The position numbers were made by a program, and so were the translations under genes. The notes under the pieces are model-generated. The model made no database searches, had not been told where the DNA came from, and saw only the letters and a list, made by a program, of their open reading frames with translations. From an uncultured Maribacter sp. (GTDB lineage: Bacteria; Bacteroidota; Bacteroidia; Flavobacteriales; Flavobacteriaceae): a stretch of 64,000 nt of DNA. This document shows, in pieces, positions 45,120 through 55,962 of this stretch (its first letter is position 1; each line of letters begins with the position of its first letter). Location of the stretch: positions 1 to 64,000 of the forward strand of contig CANNFY010000001.1 in NCBI GenBank assembly GCA_947504045.1, written 5' to 3'.

Positions 45120-45518
45120 TTAATAAACGTAGCATAAAACCTCGCCACCTACATTTTCATTCTTTGCCTGCTTACTTGTCATTACTCCATGAGAAGTAGA
45201 CACTATAGCTACACCAAGACCATTTAAAACTCTTGGTAAATCTTGTGACCCAACATATTTTCGTAAACCAGGTTTACTAACACGTTGTAATTTTTTTATT
45301 ACAGGGTCTTTTGTTACTTTATTATATTTTAAAGCAATCTTAATAGATCCTTGTACTTTATCTTCTTCAAACTTATAACTTAAAATATATCCTTGATTAA
45401 ATAAAATTTTAGTTATTTCTTTTTTAACCTTAGAAGATGGAATATCTACCACTCTATGCCCTGCTCTGCTGGCATTTCTAATTCTTGTTAAATAATCTGC
45501 TATAGTATCAGTTACCAT
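45120..45518 (-). CDS. rpsH: 30S ribosomal protein S8
   Basis: S8 (132 residues), binds 16S helix 21 and is a translational repressor of spc mRNA in other bacteria. DTIADYLTRIRNASRAGHRV and the tail ARVLNGLGVAIVSTSHGVMT (near) mark it. A possible hairpin lies just upstream of its start. Confidence 0.98.
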   Translation of the reverse strand: MVTDTIADYLTRIRNASRAGHRVVDIPSSKVKKEITKILFNQGYILSYKFEEDKVQGSIKIALKYNKVTKDPVIKKLQRVSKPGLRKYVGSQDLPRVLNGLGVAIVSTSHGVMTSKQAKNENVGGEVLCYVY

Positions 45519-45537
45519 TTTTATTTATTTCGGTGAC

Positions 45538-45561
45538 GGTTTTTAACTTAATTGTTAAACC
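45538..45561 (-). promoter_or_regulatory. Hairpin just upstream of rpsH
   Basis: On the - strand GGTTTAAC-AATTAA-GTTAAAAACC forms a bulged 8-bp stem in the 68-base gap between rpsN and rpsH, the longest gap within the spc block. It could be an S8 repressor site or a processing site. Only the hairpin is seen; the role is inferred. Confidence 0.3.
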
Positions 45562-45586
45562 TGAAACCAGTTAATATTCTTATAAA

Positions 45587-45856
45587 TTACCAGCTTGCTT
45601 TTTTAACTCCTGGTATTAAACCTTGGTTAGCCATTTCTCTAAAAGTTACTCTAGATATACCAAATGTTCTCATGTAACCTTTAGGTCTTCCTGTTAGTTT
45701 ACAACGGTTATGCATACGAATAGGTGATGCATTTTTTGGTAATTTTTGTAACGCTTCATAATCACCAGCTTCTTTTAAAGCTTTTCTTTTTTCAGCGTAT
45801 TTAGCTACAGTTTTTGCTCTTTTTCTCTCACGAGCTTTCATTGATTCTTTAGCCAT
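45587..45856 (-). CDS. rpsN: 30S ribosomal protein S14 (zinc-free type)
   Basis: S14 (89 residues) of the C-minus type: [15 protein letters not shown]-like start ([20 protein letters not shown]), [40 protein letters not shown]. No zinc cysteine quartet. One base after rplE. Confidence 0.98.
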   Translation of the reverse strand: MAKESMKARERKRAKTVAKYAEKRKALKEAGDYEALQKLPKNASPIRMHNRCKLTGRPKGYMRTFGISRVTFREMANQGLIPGVKKASW

Positions 45857-45857
45857 A

Positions 45858-46409
45858 CTAGTTCTTTTTAAATGGTAAACCTAATTCGGTTAATAATGAT
45901 TTTGCTTCTTTATCTGTATTTGCAGAAGTAACAAAAGTTATATCCATACCATTAATACGATTAATTTTATCAATATTAATTTCAGGAAAAATAATTTGCT
46001 CTGTAATACCTAAACTGTAATTTCCTCTTCCATCAAAACCTGTAGTTTTAATACCTTGAAAATCACGTACCCTTGGCAAAGCACTTGTAACCAATCTATC
46101 TAAAAACTCATACATTCTTTCTCCACGTAAAGTAACTTTAGCACCTATTGGCATACCTTTACGTAATTTAAAAGAAGCAACATCTTTTTTAGACATTGTA
46201 GGAACAGCTTTCTGACCTGTAATTACAGTCATTTCATCTACTGCATGATCAATTAACTTTTTATCAGCAACAGCAGCACCAATACCTCTACTTACAACTA
46301 TTTTTTCTAGTTTAGGAACTTGCATTATATTTTTATAACCAAATTCCTCTTTAAGAGCTGCTATAATGCGCTCTTTATATTCTGTTTTTAATCTTGCAAC
46401 GTAAGCCAT
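45858..46409 (-). CDS. rplE: 50S ribosomal protein L5
   Basis: L5 (183 residues), 5S rRNA binder that contacts P-site t[43 protein letters not shown] and [20 protein letters not shown] are characteristic. Two bases after rplX. Confidence 0.98.
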   Translation of the reverse strand: MAYVARLKTEYKERIIAALKEEFGYKNIMQVPKLEKIVVSRGIGAAVADKKLIDHAVDEMTVITGQKAVPTMSKKDVASFKLRKGMPIGAKVTLRGERMYEFLDRLVTSALPRVRDFQGIKTTGFDGRGNYSLGITEQIIFPEINIDKINRINGMDITFVTSANTDKEAKSLLTELGLPFKKN

Positions 46410-46411
46410 AA

Positions 46412-46726
46412 CTAAACTACTTCATTAGATTTTTTAGAAACTCTAACTTTTTTACCGTCTCTTAGTTCATAACCAACTCTAGTAACATTACCAGATTTAG
46501 AATCAATCAAAGCAAGATTAGAAATATGAATTGGAGCTTCTTTTTTAACTATTCCTCCTTGAGGATTTTTTGCACTAGGCTTTTCATGTTTTGATACCAT
46601 ATTAGCACCTTCAACAATTGCCTTATTCTTTTGAACATTAACACTTAAAACTTTACCCTCTGTACCTTTATGGTCACCAGATGTAATTTTTACAGTATCT
46701 CCTGTTTTTATTTTTAATTTCTTCAT
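46412..46726 (-). CDS. rplX: 50S ribosomal protein L24
   Basis: L24 (104 residues) with the KOW motif: [40 protein letters not shown]. Starts 23S assembly. Between rplN and rplE. Confidence 0.98.
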   Translation of the reverse strand: MKKLKIKTGDTVKITSGDHKGTEGKVLSVNVQKNKAIVEGANMVSKHEKPSAKNPQGGIVKKEAPIHISNLALIDSKSGNVTRVGYELRDGKKVRVSKKSNEVV

Positions 46727-46739
46727 TGTACTGAATATA

Positions 46740-47108
46740 TTATAGTACCTCAGGGGCTAATGATACAATCTTCATAAATTGTTTATCACGAAGTTCTCTA
46801 GCTACAGGGCCAAAAACACGTGTTCCTCTCATTTCTCCAGTTGGATTTAATAACACACACGCATTATCATCAAAACGTATGTAAGATCCATCAGGTCTTC
46901 TAACTTCTTTCTTAGTTCTAACAACTACTGCTGTAGATACTGCTCCTTTTTTAATACCACCGTTAGGAGTTGCCTCTTTAACAGTAACAACGATTTTATC
47001 GCCTATAGAAGCATATCTTCTTTTTGTACCTCCGAGAACTCGGATTGTCAAAACTTCTTTTGCTCCGGTATTATCCGCTACCTTTAGTCTAGATTCTTGT
47101 TGTAACAT
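46740..47108 (-). CDS. rplN: 50S ribosomal protein L14
   Basis: L14 (122 residues): [40 protein letters not shown] and [20 protein letters not shown]. One base after rpsQ. Confidence 0.98.
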   Translation of the reverse strand: MLQQESRLKVADNTGAKEVLTIRVLGGTKRRYASIGDKIVVTVKEATPNGGIKKGAVSTAVVVRTKKEVRRPDGSYIRFDDNACVLLNPTGEMRGTRVFGPVARELRDKQFMKIVSLAPEVL

Positions 47109-47109
47109 A

Positions 47110-47367
47110 TTATTTAGCTCTTTCTAAGATTTCTACTAATCTCCAACACTTATTCTTGCTCAAAGGACGAGTTTCCATAATTTTGACTTTATCGCCAATA
47201 TTACAATCGTTCTTTTCATCGTGCGCAACATATTTCTTTGTTTTTAACACGAACTTACCGTACATAGGATGTTTTACTCTTTTAACTTCAGCAACAACAA
47301 TAGATTTCTCCATTTTATCGCTAGTTACAACTCCTATTCTTTCTTTTCTTAAGTTTCTTTTTTCCAT
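47110..47367 (-). CDS. rpsQ: 30S ribosomal protein S17
   Basis: S17 (85 residues), OB-fold 16S binder: [37 protein letters not shown] and [20 protein letters not shown]. After rpmC. Confidence 0.98.
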   Translation of the reverse strand: MEKRNLRKERIGVVTSDKMEKSIVVAEVKRVKHPMYGKFVLKTKKYVAHDEKNDCNIGDKVKIMETRPLSKNKCWRLVEILERAK

Positions 47368-47380
47368 AAAGCAGAACCAG

Positions 47381-47572
47381 TTATTGGTTGTCCCTATTAG
47401 TTAATTCCGTAGCTAATTTAGCTACTGTTCTTCTAACTTTTCTTATCTGAAGTGGATTTTCAAGAGGTGTCACAAAATGTGATATCTTTAAATCAGAATG
47501 TAGTTTTTTAAACTCTACCAACTTCTGCGTAAGCTCCTGGTCAGACAATTCTTTTATTTCTTGTTTTTTCAT
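47381..47572 (-). CDS. rpmC: 50S ribosomal protein L29
   Basis: L29 (63 residues), two-helix protein near the exit tunnel: [20 protein letters not shown] ... [19 protein letters not shown]. Confidence 0.96.
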   Translation of the reverse strand: MKKQEIKELSDQELTQKLVEFKKLHSDLKISHFVTPLENPLQIRKVRRTVAKLATELTNRDNQ

Positions 47573-47583
47573 GATTCTTACGT

Positions 47584-48009
47584 TTAATCTTGAACAGTAT
47601 AATCTCTAGCTACAATAAATTTCGTTTTAACTGGCAACTTTTGCGCAGCTAAACGTAAAGCTTCTTTTGCAATATCTATAGACACTCCCGCTATTTCAAA
47701 TAAAACTCTTCCAGGTTTTACAACAGCCACAAAATATTCCGGAGCACCTTTACCTTTACCCATACGTACTTCTAATGGCTTCTTTGTAATAGGCTTGTCT
47801 GGAAATATTTTAATCCATAACTGACCTTCCCTTTTCATATATCTTGTTGCAGCAATACGCGCAGCCTCAATTTGTCGGGAAGTTAAAAAAGATGTATCCA
47901 AGGACTTTATACCGAACATACCATTTGAAAGCAAATGCCCTCTTCCAGCATTACCCTTCATACGGCCTTTTTGCATTTTACGAAATTTCGTTCTTTTTGG
48001 TTGTAACAT
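47584..48009 (-). CDS. rplP: 50S ribosomal protein L16
   Basis: L16 (141 residues), at the A-site tRNA elbow: [34 protein letters not shown]-like ([20 protein letters not shown]), [20 protein letters not shown]. After rpsC. Confidence 0.98.
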   Translation of the reverse strand: MLQPKRTKFRKMQKGRMKGNAGRGHLLSNGMFGIKSLDTSFLTSRQIEAARIAATRYMKREGQLWIKIFPDKPITKKPLEVRMGKGKGAPEYFVAVVKPGRVLFEIAGVSIDIAKEALRLAAQKLPVKTKFIVARDYTVQD

Positions 48010-48029
48010 TTTTTTTCTTCTTTAAAAAA

Positions 48030-48749
48030 TTACTTTCTACGACGTGGTTTTCTTCCACCATCATTTTTACCACCTTTTCCACCTTGGTTCTTTTGCATAC
48101 CAACTAATGGAGAAAGCTCTCTCTTTCCATAAACCTCACCTTTCATAATCCAAACCTTGATCCCTAATCTTCCATAGGTAGTATGTGCTTCATGTAAAGC
48201 ATAATCAATATCTGCTCTAAAAGTTGATAATGGAATACGTCCATCTTTATAAGACTCTGAACGAGCCATTTCTGCGCCATTTAAACGACCAGATATTTGT
48301 ATCTTAATTCCTTCAGCATTCATTCTCATAGCAGCCGCAATAGACATTTTTATTGCTCTTCTAAAAGAAATCCTAGACTCTATTTGTCTTGCAACACTAG
48401 CCGCAACTAAATTAGCATCTAACTCAGGTCTTTTAATTTCAAAAATATTAATCTGAACTTCTTTTCCAGTAATTTTCTTAAGCTCTTCCTTAAGTTTATC
48501 AACTTCTTGTCCGCCCTTACCAATTATAATTCCTGGTCTAGCCGTAGTAACTGTAACTGTAATTAATTTTAAAGTACGCTCAATTATTACTCTAGATACA
48601 CTTGCCTTTGATAAACGAGCATGAATATATTTTCTAATCTTATCATCCTCAGCCAATTTATCTCCATAATCATTACCACCATACCAGTTAGATTCCCAAC
48701 CTCTGATGATTCCTAAACGATTACCTATTGGATTTGTCTTTTGTCCCAT
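48030..48749 (-). CDS. rpsC: 30S ribosomal protein S3
   Basis: S3 (239 residues) with KH domain ([20 protein letters not shown]) and C-terminal [20 protein letters not shown]. Start at [20 protein letters not shown]; the open frame extends 11 codons further into rplV, but MGQKTNP is the family start. One base after rplV. The tail is Lys/Gly-rich. Confidence 0.98.
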   Translation of the reverse strand: MGQKTNPIGNRLGIIRGWESNWYGGNDYGDKLAEDDKIRKYIHARLSKASVSRVIIERTLKLITVTVTTARPGIIIGKGGQEVDKLKEELKKITGKEVQINIFEIKRPELDANLVAASVARQIESRISFRRAIKMSIAAAMRMNAEGIKIQISGRLNGAEMARSESYKDGRIPLSTFRADIDYALHEAHTTYGRLGIKVWIMKGEVYGKRELSPLVGMQKNQGGKGGKNDGGRKPRRRK

Positions 48750-48750
48750 T

Positions 48751-49158
48751 CTAGCTTTGTGTATTATTGTTAGATCCAACAACCAATGTTACATGGTTGG
48801 AACGTTTTCTAATTCTATGTGCTCTACCTTGAGGAGCCGGACGTAGTCTTTTTAACATACTACCACTATCCACTCTAATCTCACTTACAATAAGATCAGC
48901 ATCTTCCATATTAGCATCCTCATTCTTAGCTTGCCAATTTGCAATAGCAGAAAGCAATAATTTTTCTAATCTTCTTGAAGCCTCTTTTGGATTAAACCTT
49001 AGAGTAGCTAATGCGCTTTCAACTTTTTTACCTCTAACTAAATCTGCAACTAAACGCATTTTTCTAGGTGAAGTAGGACAGTTATTAAGTTTAGCAAATG
49101 CTACTTTTTGTTTTTCAGCCTTTATTCTTTCGGCCATTTGTTTTTTACGAACTCCCAT
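48751..49158 (-). CDS. rplV: 50S ribosomal protein L22
   Basis: L22 (135 residues) lines the exit tunnel and is a site of macrolide resistance. [40 protein letters not shown] and [16 protein letters not shown] are diagnostic. A 17-residue basic N-terminal extension precedes the usual core. Confidence 0.97.
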   Translation of the reverse strand: MGVRKKQMAERIKAEKQKVAFAKLNNCPTSPRKMRLVADLVRGKKVESALATLRFNPKEASRRLEKLLLSAIANWQAKNEDANMEDADLIVSEIRVDSGSMLKRLRPAPQGRAHRIRKRSNHVTLVVGSNNNTQS

Positions 49159-49161
49159 AGC

Positions 49162-49440
49162 TTACTTTTTTCCTTTATTCTTTGCTCCAGCATGACCTCT
49201 AAAAGATCTAGTTGGAGAAAATTCTCCTAATTTATGACCTACCATATTTTCAGTAACAAAAACCGGAACAAACTGTCTTCCATTATGTACTGCAATTGTA
49301 AGACCCACAAAATCAGGTGTTATCATTGAAGCTCTTGACCAAGTCTTAATTACAGACTTTTTTCCAGATGCTGCATTTTGTTGGATTTTTTTATCCAAAC
49401 TATAGTGAACGTAAGGTCCTTTTTTTAGTGAACGTGCCAT
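49162..49440 (-). CDS. rpsS: 30S ribosomal protein S19
   Basis: S19 (92 residues): [60 protein letters not shown]. Between rplB and rplV. Confidence 0.98.
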   Translation of the reverse strand: MARSLKKGPYVHYSLDKKIQQNAASGKKSVIKTWSRASMITPDFVGLTIAVHNGRQFVPVFVTENMVGHKLGEFSPTRSFRGHAGAKNKGKK

Positions 49441-49453
49441 TTCTTTCTACTTT

Positions 49454-50278
<825 letters not shown>

Positions 50279-50287
50279 GTTTTGTCT

Positions 50288-50578
50288 TTATAGATTACTG
50301 TAAAAATCAATTATATCACCCTCAGCCACATCAACAACTGCCTTTTTTAAAGCATTTGTTTTTCCATGCTGTACACCTGTCTTAGTGTAACGTGATTTTC
50401 TAGTAGGCCCGTAATTCATAGTACGTACCTTTTTTACGGAAACACCGTAAGTTGCCTCAACAGCATCTTTAATTTGAATCTTATTAGCCTTTGGACTAAC
50501 AAAGAAACCATAACGATTATATAACTCGCTATCAGCGGTCATTTTCTCAGTTATTATCGGTTTTATCAACACACTCAT
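50288..50578 (-). CDS. rplW: 50S ribosomal protein L23
   Basis: L23 (96 residues), docking site for trigger factor and SRP at the exit tunnel. VLIKPIITEKMTADSELYNR, ANKIQIKDAVEATYGVSVKK. Between rplD and rplB. Confidence 0.97.
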   Translation of the reverse strand: MSVLIKPIITEKMTADSELYNRYGFFVSPKANKIQIKDAVEATYGVSVKKVRTMNYGPTRKSRYTKTGVQHGKTNALKKAVVDVAEGDIIDFYSNL

Positions 50579-50583
50579 GTTTC

Positions 50584-51213
50584 CTATTTATTTAAAGTTG
50601 CTTCAATTCCTTCTAAAGACCCTTCAAGCAATACAATATTATTTGCATTTAAAATCTTGTAAGTACTTAATTCTGAGTTTGTTACAACTTCAGAACGCTC
50701 TAAATTACGCGAAGACAAATATACACTATTATTCGAATCACCCAACACAAATAAAGACTTTTTGTTTTCTAAGCCAAGAGACTTTAGAATAGCAATAAAA
50801 TCTTTAGTTTTTGGAGCATCAAAATTAAAATCTTCAAGAACCACAATTGCATTCTCTTTAGACTTTATTGAAAGTGCAGATTTTCTAGCCAAACGCTTAA
50901 CGTTTTTATTTAACTTCTGCGTATAATCTTTTGGTCTTGGGCCAAAAATACGACCACCACCTCTAAAGATTGGAGACTTAATACTACCCGCACGAGCAGT
51001 ACCAGTACCTTTTTGTTTCTTAATTTTTCTGGTACTACCAGCAATTTCTCCTCTTTCCTTTGCCTTATGCGTTCCTTGTCTTTGATGTGCTAAATACTGC
51101 TTTACATCCAAGTAAACCGCATGATCATTAGGCTCTATTGCGAAAACTGAATCCGAAAGCTCCGCTTTCCTACCCGTTTCTTTTCCTTTAATATCTAAAA
51201 CTGCTACTTTCAT
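50584..51213 (-). CDS. rplD: 50S ribosomal protein L4
   Basis: L4 (209 residues), tunnel protein: [60 protein letters not shown]. In E. coli L4 represses its own operon via the leader; here an attenuator-like hairpin precedes rplC. The start codon shares one base with the rplC stop. Confidence 0.98.
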   Translation of the reverse strand: MKVAVLDIKGKETGRKAELSDSVFAIEPNDHAVYLDVKQYLAHQRQGTHKAKERGEIAGSTRKIKKQKGTGTARAGSIKSPIFRGGGRIFGPRPKDYTQKLNKNVKRLARKSALSIKSKENAIVVLEDFNFDAPKTKDFIAILKSLGLENKKSLFVLGDSNNSVYLSSRNLERSEVVTNSELSTYKILNANNIVLLEGSLEGIEATLNK

Positions 51214-51830
51214 TACTTCTGAATAGTTACGTAAGCGTTTTTATGCCCAGGAACACAACCTTTTACTACTAAAAGATTTTTTTCTGGAACTATTTTCAAT
51301 ACTTTAAGATTCTGAACAGTAACTCTGTCTCCTCCCATTCTTCCAGCCATCTTCATACCCTTAAATACTCTTGCAGGATAAGATGCCGCACCGATAGAAC
51401 CAGGAGCTCTTAATCTGTTATGCTGCCCGTGAGTTGCTTGACCAACACCACCAAAACCATGTCTTTTAACAACACCTTGAAAACCTTTACCTTTTGACGT
51501 TCCTATAACATCAACAAATTCTCCTTCTACAAAAAGGTCAACACCAACAGTGTCTCCTAATTTGTAACTTCCTTCAAACTCTTGAAATTCAACGACCTTT
51601 TTCTTTGGAGAAGTACCTGCTTTTTTAAAATGACCTGTTTCAGCCTTATTAGCACGTTTTTCTGCCTTGTCATCGAAACCAAGCTGAAGGGCACTATACC
51701 CGTCCACCTCTTCGGTTCTGACTTGGGTAACCACACATGGCCCAGCTTCTATAACAGTACATGGTAAATTTTTACCATTTTCGTCAAAAATACTAGTCAT
51801 GCCTACTTTTTTTCCTATTAACCCAGACAT
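51213..51830 (-). CDS. rplC: 50S ribosomal protein L3
   Basis: L3 (205 residues) reaches the peptidyl transferase centre. [60 protein letters not shown]. It is the first gene of the S10-type unit here because rpsJ is cut off by a terminator; it has its own promoter and leader. Confidence 0.98.
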   Translation of the reverse strand: MSGLIGKKVGMTSIFDENGKNLPCTVIEAGPCVVTQVRTEEVDGYSALQLGFDDKAEKRANKAETGHFKKAGTSPKKKVVEFQEFEGSYKLGDTVGVDLFVEGEFVDVIGTSKGKGFQGVVKRHGFGGVGQATHGQHNRLRAPGSIGAASYPARVFKGMKMAGRMGGDRVTVQNLKVLKIVPEKNLLVVKGCVPGHKNAYVTIQK

Positions 51831-51913
51831 TTGATTTTAGATTATGGATTTCAGATTAAAAATCTTTGATCCGTTTATATTAATTATTAGTATTACTCTT
51901 AATTATTACACAT

Positions 51914-51941
51914 AAAAAAAGGGTCAAAACTAATTCAACCC
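51914..51941 (-). terminator. Attenuator-like hairpin in rplC leader
   Basis: On the - strand GGGTTGAA (51941-51934) pairs with TTTGACCC (51928-51921), 8 bp including two G-T pairs, and seven T follow (51920-51914). It has the form of an intrinsic terminator, but lies between the promoter and the rplC start, with no gene before it. Confidence 0.6.
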
Positions 51942-51999
51942 TGAATTTTGTTTTTTCCGTTTTTCCTTCGCACGCAGCTTAGGACATGTACACTTACAA

Positions 52000-52020
52000 C
52001 ACTTAAAGTGGTTTTAAGTG
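52000..52020 (-). ncRNA. 5'-end stem-loop of the rplC leader
   Basis: CACTTAAA-ACCAC-TTTAAGTG on the - strand is a perfect 8-bp stem with a 5-base loop, starting at the predicted first transcribed base. It could stabilise the mRNA or be a regulator site. Confidence 0.45.
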
Positions 52021-52024
52021 GCGG

Positions 52025-52055
52025 CAAAAATAGGAATATTTTTTGGTTTACCAAA
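52025..52055 (-). promoter_or_regulatory. Promoter of the rplC-led ribosomal operon
   Basis: On the - strand TTTG at 52055-52052 and TATTTTTG at 52032-52025 are separated by 19 bases. Both fit the Bacteroidetes -33 (TTTG) and -7 (TAnnTTTG) boxes exactly. Confidence 0.8.
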
Positions 52056-52138
52056 CTTTAATTCAACATATTTACAAAGAGATTTAAAATCTTCTTAGTG
52101 AAAAAGAAAAACAGGATAAAAAAATAAACATTTCTACC

Positions 52139-52168
52139 AAAAAAAAGCCCAAAACTTATGTTTTAGGC
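52139..52168 (-). terminator. Terminator after rpsJ
   Basis: On the - strand GCCTAAAAC (52168-52160), loop ATAA, GTTTTGGGC (52155-52147), then eight T (52146-52139). Strong intrinsic terminator, 29 bases past the rpsJ stop. Confidence 0.85.
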
Positions 52169-52197
52169 CTTTAAACTATATAATTAATTATACGTAA

Positions 52198-52503
52198 TTA
52201 CACTTTAATTTCAACTTCAACTCCACTTGGTAATTCAAGCTTCATTAAAGCGTCAATTGTCTTTGACGAAGAACTATATATATCTAATAATCTCTTATAA
52301 GAGCTTAATTGAAATTGTTCTCTAGACTTTTTATTTACGTGCGGCGAACGCAAAACAGTAAATATCTTCTTATGTGTTGGCAAAGGTATAGGACCTGTTA
52401 CAACAGCACCTGTAGTCTTAACCGTTTTTACGATTTTTTCAGCAGATTTATCTACCAAACTATGATCGTAAGATTTTAGTTTTATTCTAATTTTCTGACT
52501 CAT
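52198..52503 (-). CDS. rpsJ: 30S ribosomal protein S10
   Basis: S10 (101 residues): [20 protein letters not shown] and [20 protein letters not shown]. Also known as NusE, an antitermination factor. Here it is the last gene of the rpsL-rpsG-fusA unit and is followed by a strong terminator, instead of leading the S10 operon. Confidence 0.98.
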   Translation of the reverse strand: MSQKIRIKLKSYDHSLVDKSAEKIVKTVKTTGAVVTGPIPLPTHKKIFTVLRSPHVNKKSREQFQLSSYKRLLDIYSSSSKTIDALMKLELPSGVEVEIKV

Positions 52504-52513
52504 CTTCTAAAAT

Positions 52514-54646
52514 TTATACAGTTAAACCTTTTGACGCTTTAATTACAGATTCTGATATATTTGATGGAGTTTCTGCATATTGCGCAAATTCCATAGTTGA
52601 AGTTGCCCTACCTGAAGAAAGCGTTCTTAAAGAAGTAACATATCCAAACATTTCAGATAATGGAACCATTCCTTTTACCACTTTAGAACCAGCTCTATCA
52701 CTCATATCGCTAATAGTTCCTCTTCTTCTATTTAAATCTCCAACAATATCACCCATATTCTCTTCTGGAGTTAATACCTCCAATTTCATAATAGGCTCCA
52801 TTATAACAGCACCAGCAGCTTTACCAGCAGCTTTATATCCCATTTTTGCAGCAAGTTCAAAAGATAATGCATCTGAATCCACAGGGTGGAAAGAACCATC
52901 TTTTAAAACAACTTTCATTGCATCCATTTCAAAACCAGCTAAAGGACCATCCTTCATTGCTGCTTGAAAACCTTTCTCAACTGCAGGAATAAATTCTTTT
53001 GGTATACGACCACCTTTTATCTCATCAATAAACTGTAATCCTGGACCTTTAAAGTCCTCATCAGCAGGTCCCATTTCGAAAACAATGTCACCAAACTTAC
53101 CACGACCACCAGATTGCTTTTTATAAGTTTCTCTATGTGATGCAGTTCTAGTTAAAGCTTCTTTATATTCAACTTGAGGCTCACCTTCGTTAACTTCAAC
53201 TTTAAATTCACGCTTTAAACGGTCTACAATAATATCTAAGTGAAGCTCACCCATTCCTGAAATAATTGTCTGCCCTGAAGCTTCATCAGTTTTTACTTGA
53301 AAAGTTGGATCTTCTTCAGCTAATTTTGCTAAAGCCATTCCTAATTTATCCACATCAGCCTTAGTTTTAGGCTCCACAGCAATACCAATTACTGGGTCAG
53401 GGAAGTCCATACTTTCTAATACAATAGGATGTTTCTCATCAGACATTGTATCTCCTGTCTTAATATCCTTAAAACCTACAGCCGCACCAATATCACCAGC
53501 TTCGATATAATCAATAGCATTTTGCTTATTAGAGTGCATTTGGTAAATACGCGATATACGTTCTTTTTTACCAGATCTATTGTTTAATATATAAGAACCA
53601 GCATCTAAACGACCTGAATAGGTTCTAAAAAATGCTAAACGACCAACAAAAGGATCCGTAGCAATTTTGAATGCTAAAGCAGAAAAAGGCTCTTTAACAT
53701 CAGGTTTACGAGAAATTTCTTCTCCATTATCTGGATTTGTACCTACAATATCATCTTTATCTAAAGGTGATGGTAAATATCTACAAACAGCATCTAATAA
53801 AAACTGAACACCTTTATTCTTAAATGAAGAACCACAAATCATTGGAATGATTGCTCTATCCATAACAGCAGCTCTTAAAGCAGCATGCACTTCTTCTTCC
53901 GTAATAGAATCTTCATCTTCGAAGAATTTCTCCATTAACTCTTCATCATATTCCGCAACAGCCTCAATTAAAGCAGCTCTATACTCCTTTACTTCAGCCT
54001 TCATTTCTTCAGGAATATCGATTACATCAAATGTAGAACCAAATCCTTCATCATGCCAAACAATAGCTCTATTCTTAGCCAAGTCAACAATACCTTTAAA
54101 ATCAGCCTCTTCACCGATTGGCAATACAATAGGAACTGCATTAGAACCCAACATATCTTTAACCTGCTTACAAACCATTAAAAAGTTAGACCCTTGACGA
54201 TCCATCTTGTTAACAAAACCAATTCTTGGAACCTTATAGTTATCTGCTAATCTCCAGTTAGTCTCTGATTGTGGTTCAACACCATCAACAGCACTAAATA
54301 AGAAAACCAAACCATCAAGAACTCTTAATGAACGATTTACTTCAACTGTAAAATCAACGTGACCCGGAGTATCAATAATATTAAAGTGATATCCTTTAGC
54401 ATCACTTGCTGGCTTCCCATTTTCTGTTGGAAACTGCCACTCACATGTAGTAGCCGCAGAAGTAATTGTAATACCTCTTTCTTGTTCTTGCTCCATCCAG
54501 TCCATAGTAGCAGCACCATCATGCACCTCTCCTATTTTATGACTAACACCCGTATAAAATAATATACGCTCTGTAGTTGTGGTTTTACCAGCGTCAATAT
54601 GCGCTGCAATACCAATATTTCTTGTGTATTTTAAATCTCTTGCCAT
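52514..54646 (-). CDS. fusA: Elongation factor G
   Basis: EF-G (710 residues), the GTPase that moves tRNA and mRNA on the ribosome. G1 is [17 protein letters not shown]2 [15 protein letters not shown]3 [21 protein letters not shown]4 [12 protein letters not shown]. Domains II-V follow with [19 protein letters not shown]. Codon density and length are normal. Ten bases before rpsJ. Confidence 0.98.
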   Translation of the reverse strand: MARDLKYTRNIGIAAHIDAGKTTTTERILFYTGVSHKIGEVHDGAATMDWMEQEQERGITITSAATTCEWQFPTENGKPASDAKGYHFNIIDTPGHVDFTVEVNRSLRVLDGLVFLFSAVDGVEPQSETNWRLADNYKVPRIGFVNKMDRQGSNFLMVCKQVKDMLGSNAVPIVLPIGEEADFKGIVDLAKNRAIVWHDEGFGSTFDVIDIPEEMKAEVKEYRAALIEAVAEYDEELMEKFFEDEDSITEEEVHAALRAAVMDRAIIPMICGSSFKNKGVQFLLDAVCRYLPSPLDKDDIVGTNPDNGEEISRKPDVKEPFSALAFKIATDPFVGRLAFFRTYSGRLDAGSYILNNRSGKKERISRIYQMHSNKQNAIDYIEAGDIGAAVGFKDIKTGDTMSDEKHPIVLESMDFPDPVIGIAVEPKTKADVDKLGMALAKLAEEDPTFQVKTDEASGQTIISGMGELHLDIIVDRLKREFKVEVNEGEPQVEYKEALTRTASHRETYKKQSGGRGKFGDIVFEMGPADEDFKGPGLQFIDEIKGGRIPKEFIPAVEKGFQAAMKDGPLAGFEMDAMKVVLKDGSFHPVDSDALSFELAAKMGYKAAGKAAGAVIMEPIMKLEVLTPEENMGDIVGDLNRRRGTISDMSDRAGSKVVKGMVPLSEMFGYVTSLRTLSSGRATSTMEFAQYAETPSNISESVIKASKGLTV

Positions 54647-54652
54647 TTCTGA

Positions 54653-55129
54653 TTAAAATCTAAAGTGAGAGAATGCTTTATTTGCTTCAGCCATCTTATG
54701 AGTATCTACTCTTTTCTTAACAGCTGCACCTTCTTCTTTTGAAGCCGCTAATACTTCTGCTGCCAATTTTTGAGCCATACCTTTTTCATTACGCTTTCTT
54801 GCATAACTAATCAACCATTTCATCGCAGTTGAAATTTTACGGTCCGGTCTAATTTGCATAGGAATTTGAAATGTTGCACCACCAACTCTTCTACTTCTAA
54901 CCTCTACATGAGGCATTACATTAGATAGTGCATCTTTCCACAACTCTAAAGCTGTTTTTTCTTCATCTGTCTTTTTTTCTTCCACAATATCTATTGCGTC
55001 ATAAAAAACACTAAATGCAACGGATTTTTTTCCGTCCCACATCATCATATTTACAAAACGAGTTACCAGTTGATCATTAAATCTTGGATCTGGTAACAAC
55101 GGTCTTTTCTTTGCCTGTTTTTTTCTCAT
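54653..55129 (-). CDS. rpsG: 30S ribosomal protein S7
   Basis: S7 (158 residues), organises the 16S head: [60 protein letters not shown]. Six bases before fusA; repressor of the str operon in E. coli. Confidence 0.98.
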   Translation of the reverse strand: MRKKQAKKRPLLPDPRFNDQLVTRFVNMMMWDGKKSVAFSVFYDAIDIVEEKKTDEEKTALELWKDALSNVMPHVEVRSRRVGGATFQIPMQIRPDRKISTAMKWLISYARKRNEKGMAQKLAAEVLAASKEEGAAVKKRVDTHKMAEANKAFSHFRF

Positions 55130-55152
55130 GTCTTTTCTTTAAAAAGTGTTGA

Positions 55153-55527
55153 TTACTTCTTAGGGCGTTTTGCGCCATATTTAGATCTACGCTGTGTTCT
55201 TCCTGCAACACCTGCAGTATCCAAAGCACCTCTTACGATATGATACCTAACTCCTGGCAAATCTTTTACTCTTCCTCCACGTACTAATACTATCGAGTGC
55301 TCTTGGAGGTTATGTCCTTCTCCAGGGATGTATGCATTTACCTCTTTACCGTTTGTTAACCTAACCCTTGCAACTTTACGCATTGCTGAATTTGGTTTCT
55401 TTGGTGTAGTTGTGTAAACACGTGTACAAACTCCCCTTCTTTGTGGACACGAATCCAAAGCAGCCGATTTACTCTTCTTAGTAATCGTGGCCCTTCCTTT
55501 TCGTACTAATTGTGAAATTGTTGGCAT
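55153..55527 (-). CDS. rpsL: 30S ribosomal protein S12
   Basis: S12 (124 residues), decoding-centre protein and target of streptomycin resistance. [40 protein letters not shown] and the [20 protein letters not shown] loop (with Lys43/Lys88-type sites in wild-type form). First gene of the str unit with its own promoter. Confidence 0.98.
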   Translation of the reverse strand: MPTISQLVRKGRATITKKSKSAALDSCPQRRGVCTRVYTTTPKKPNSAMRKVARVRLTNGKEVNAYIPGEGHNLQEHSIVLVRGGRVKDLPGVRYHIVRGALDTAGVAGRTQRRSKYGAKRPKK

Positions 55528-55570
55528 ACTATTTTTATATGTATATAACTTACCCCTATTTAAGGGTCGG

Positions 55571-55601
55571 CAAATGTAGTAATATTTAAGGAAAATTCAA
55601 A
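55571..55601 (-). promoter_or_regulatory. rpsL promoter
   Basis: On the - strand TTTG at 55601-55598 and TACATTTG at 55578-55571, separated by 19 bases. Exact match to the Bacteroidetes promoter, same spacing as for rplC. A CCCT/AGGG hairpin lies close to the predicted start. Confidence 0.75.
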
Positions 55602-55776
55602 TCCTATCCAAATTATTTTTATTTTTTTTCAATCTACAAGAAAAAACAACCAAAAATGAGGTTAGAAAAAAGAGATATTGAAAAAATATTGTAGTACAAT
55701 TTTTACATAACCAACAAATACAAAGTAATCAAACTAAAAAAATCATTTTAACAATTTATTAATACAAGCACTACTT

Positions 55777-55808
55777 TTTTATAACATTAAAAATATTGTG
55801 TTATAAAA
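55777..55808. promoter_or_regulatory. Inverted repeat, possible operator for SusC operon
   Basis: TTTTATAACA (55777-55786) and TGTTATAAAA (55799-55808) are perfect complements separated by 12 bases. It is 155 bases before the SusC ATG. Could be a regulator site or a hairpin; no poly-U follows. Confidence 0.4.
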
Positions 55809-55874
55809 TTAGCATCCTCAAAAAAAAAGGCCCAAAATATAATAATCACAAAAAAACAACACTCTAAAAAAAGA

Positions 55875-55886
55875 TATGCATGCATA
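55875..55886. promoter_or_regulatory. 12-bp palindrome upstream of SusC operon
   Basis: TATGCATGCATA is a perfect palindrome about 77 bases before the SusC ATG. Role unknown; position suits a regulator site. Confidence 0.3.
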
Positions 55887-55962
55887 ATTAATAACAAATA
55901 AAAGTTGTGTATTTAACAATTAATTAGGACTTTTGTTAATAGCTAATTCAAATAATTTAAAA

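Larger units (their letters stand above)
51831..52197. other. rplC leader and rpsJ terminator region
   Basis: This 367-base gap holds no gene. It contains, in - strand order, the rpsJ terminator (52168-52139), the rplC promoter (52055-52025), a 5'-end hairpin (52020-52000) and an attenuator-like hairpin (51941-51914), then about 80 bases to the rplC ATG. Confidence 0.8.
55528..55962. other. Divergent intergenic region between rpsL and susC-like gene
   Basis: No gene is visible in this 435-base gap. It holds the rpsL promoter, a 10-bp inverted repeat (55777-55808) and a 12-bp palindrome (55875-55886) on the susC-like side. Confidence 0.6.

Noticed and set aside
43662-48782. Many opposite-strand open frames in the ribosomal cluster
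   Set aside because: They mirror real ribosomal genes, have no family likeness and arise from AT-rich codon use.
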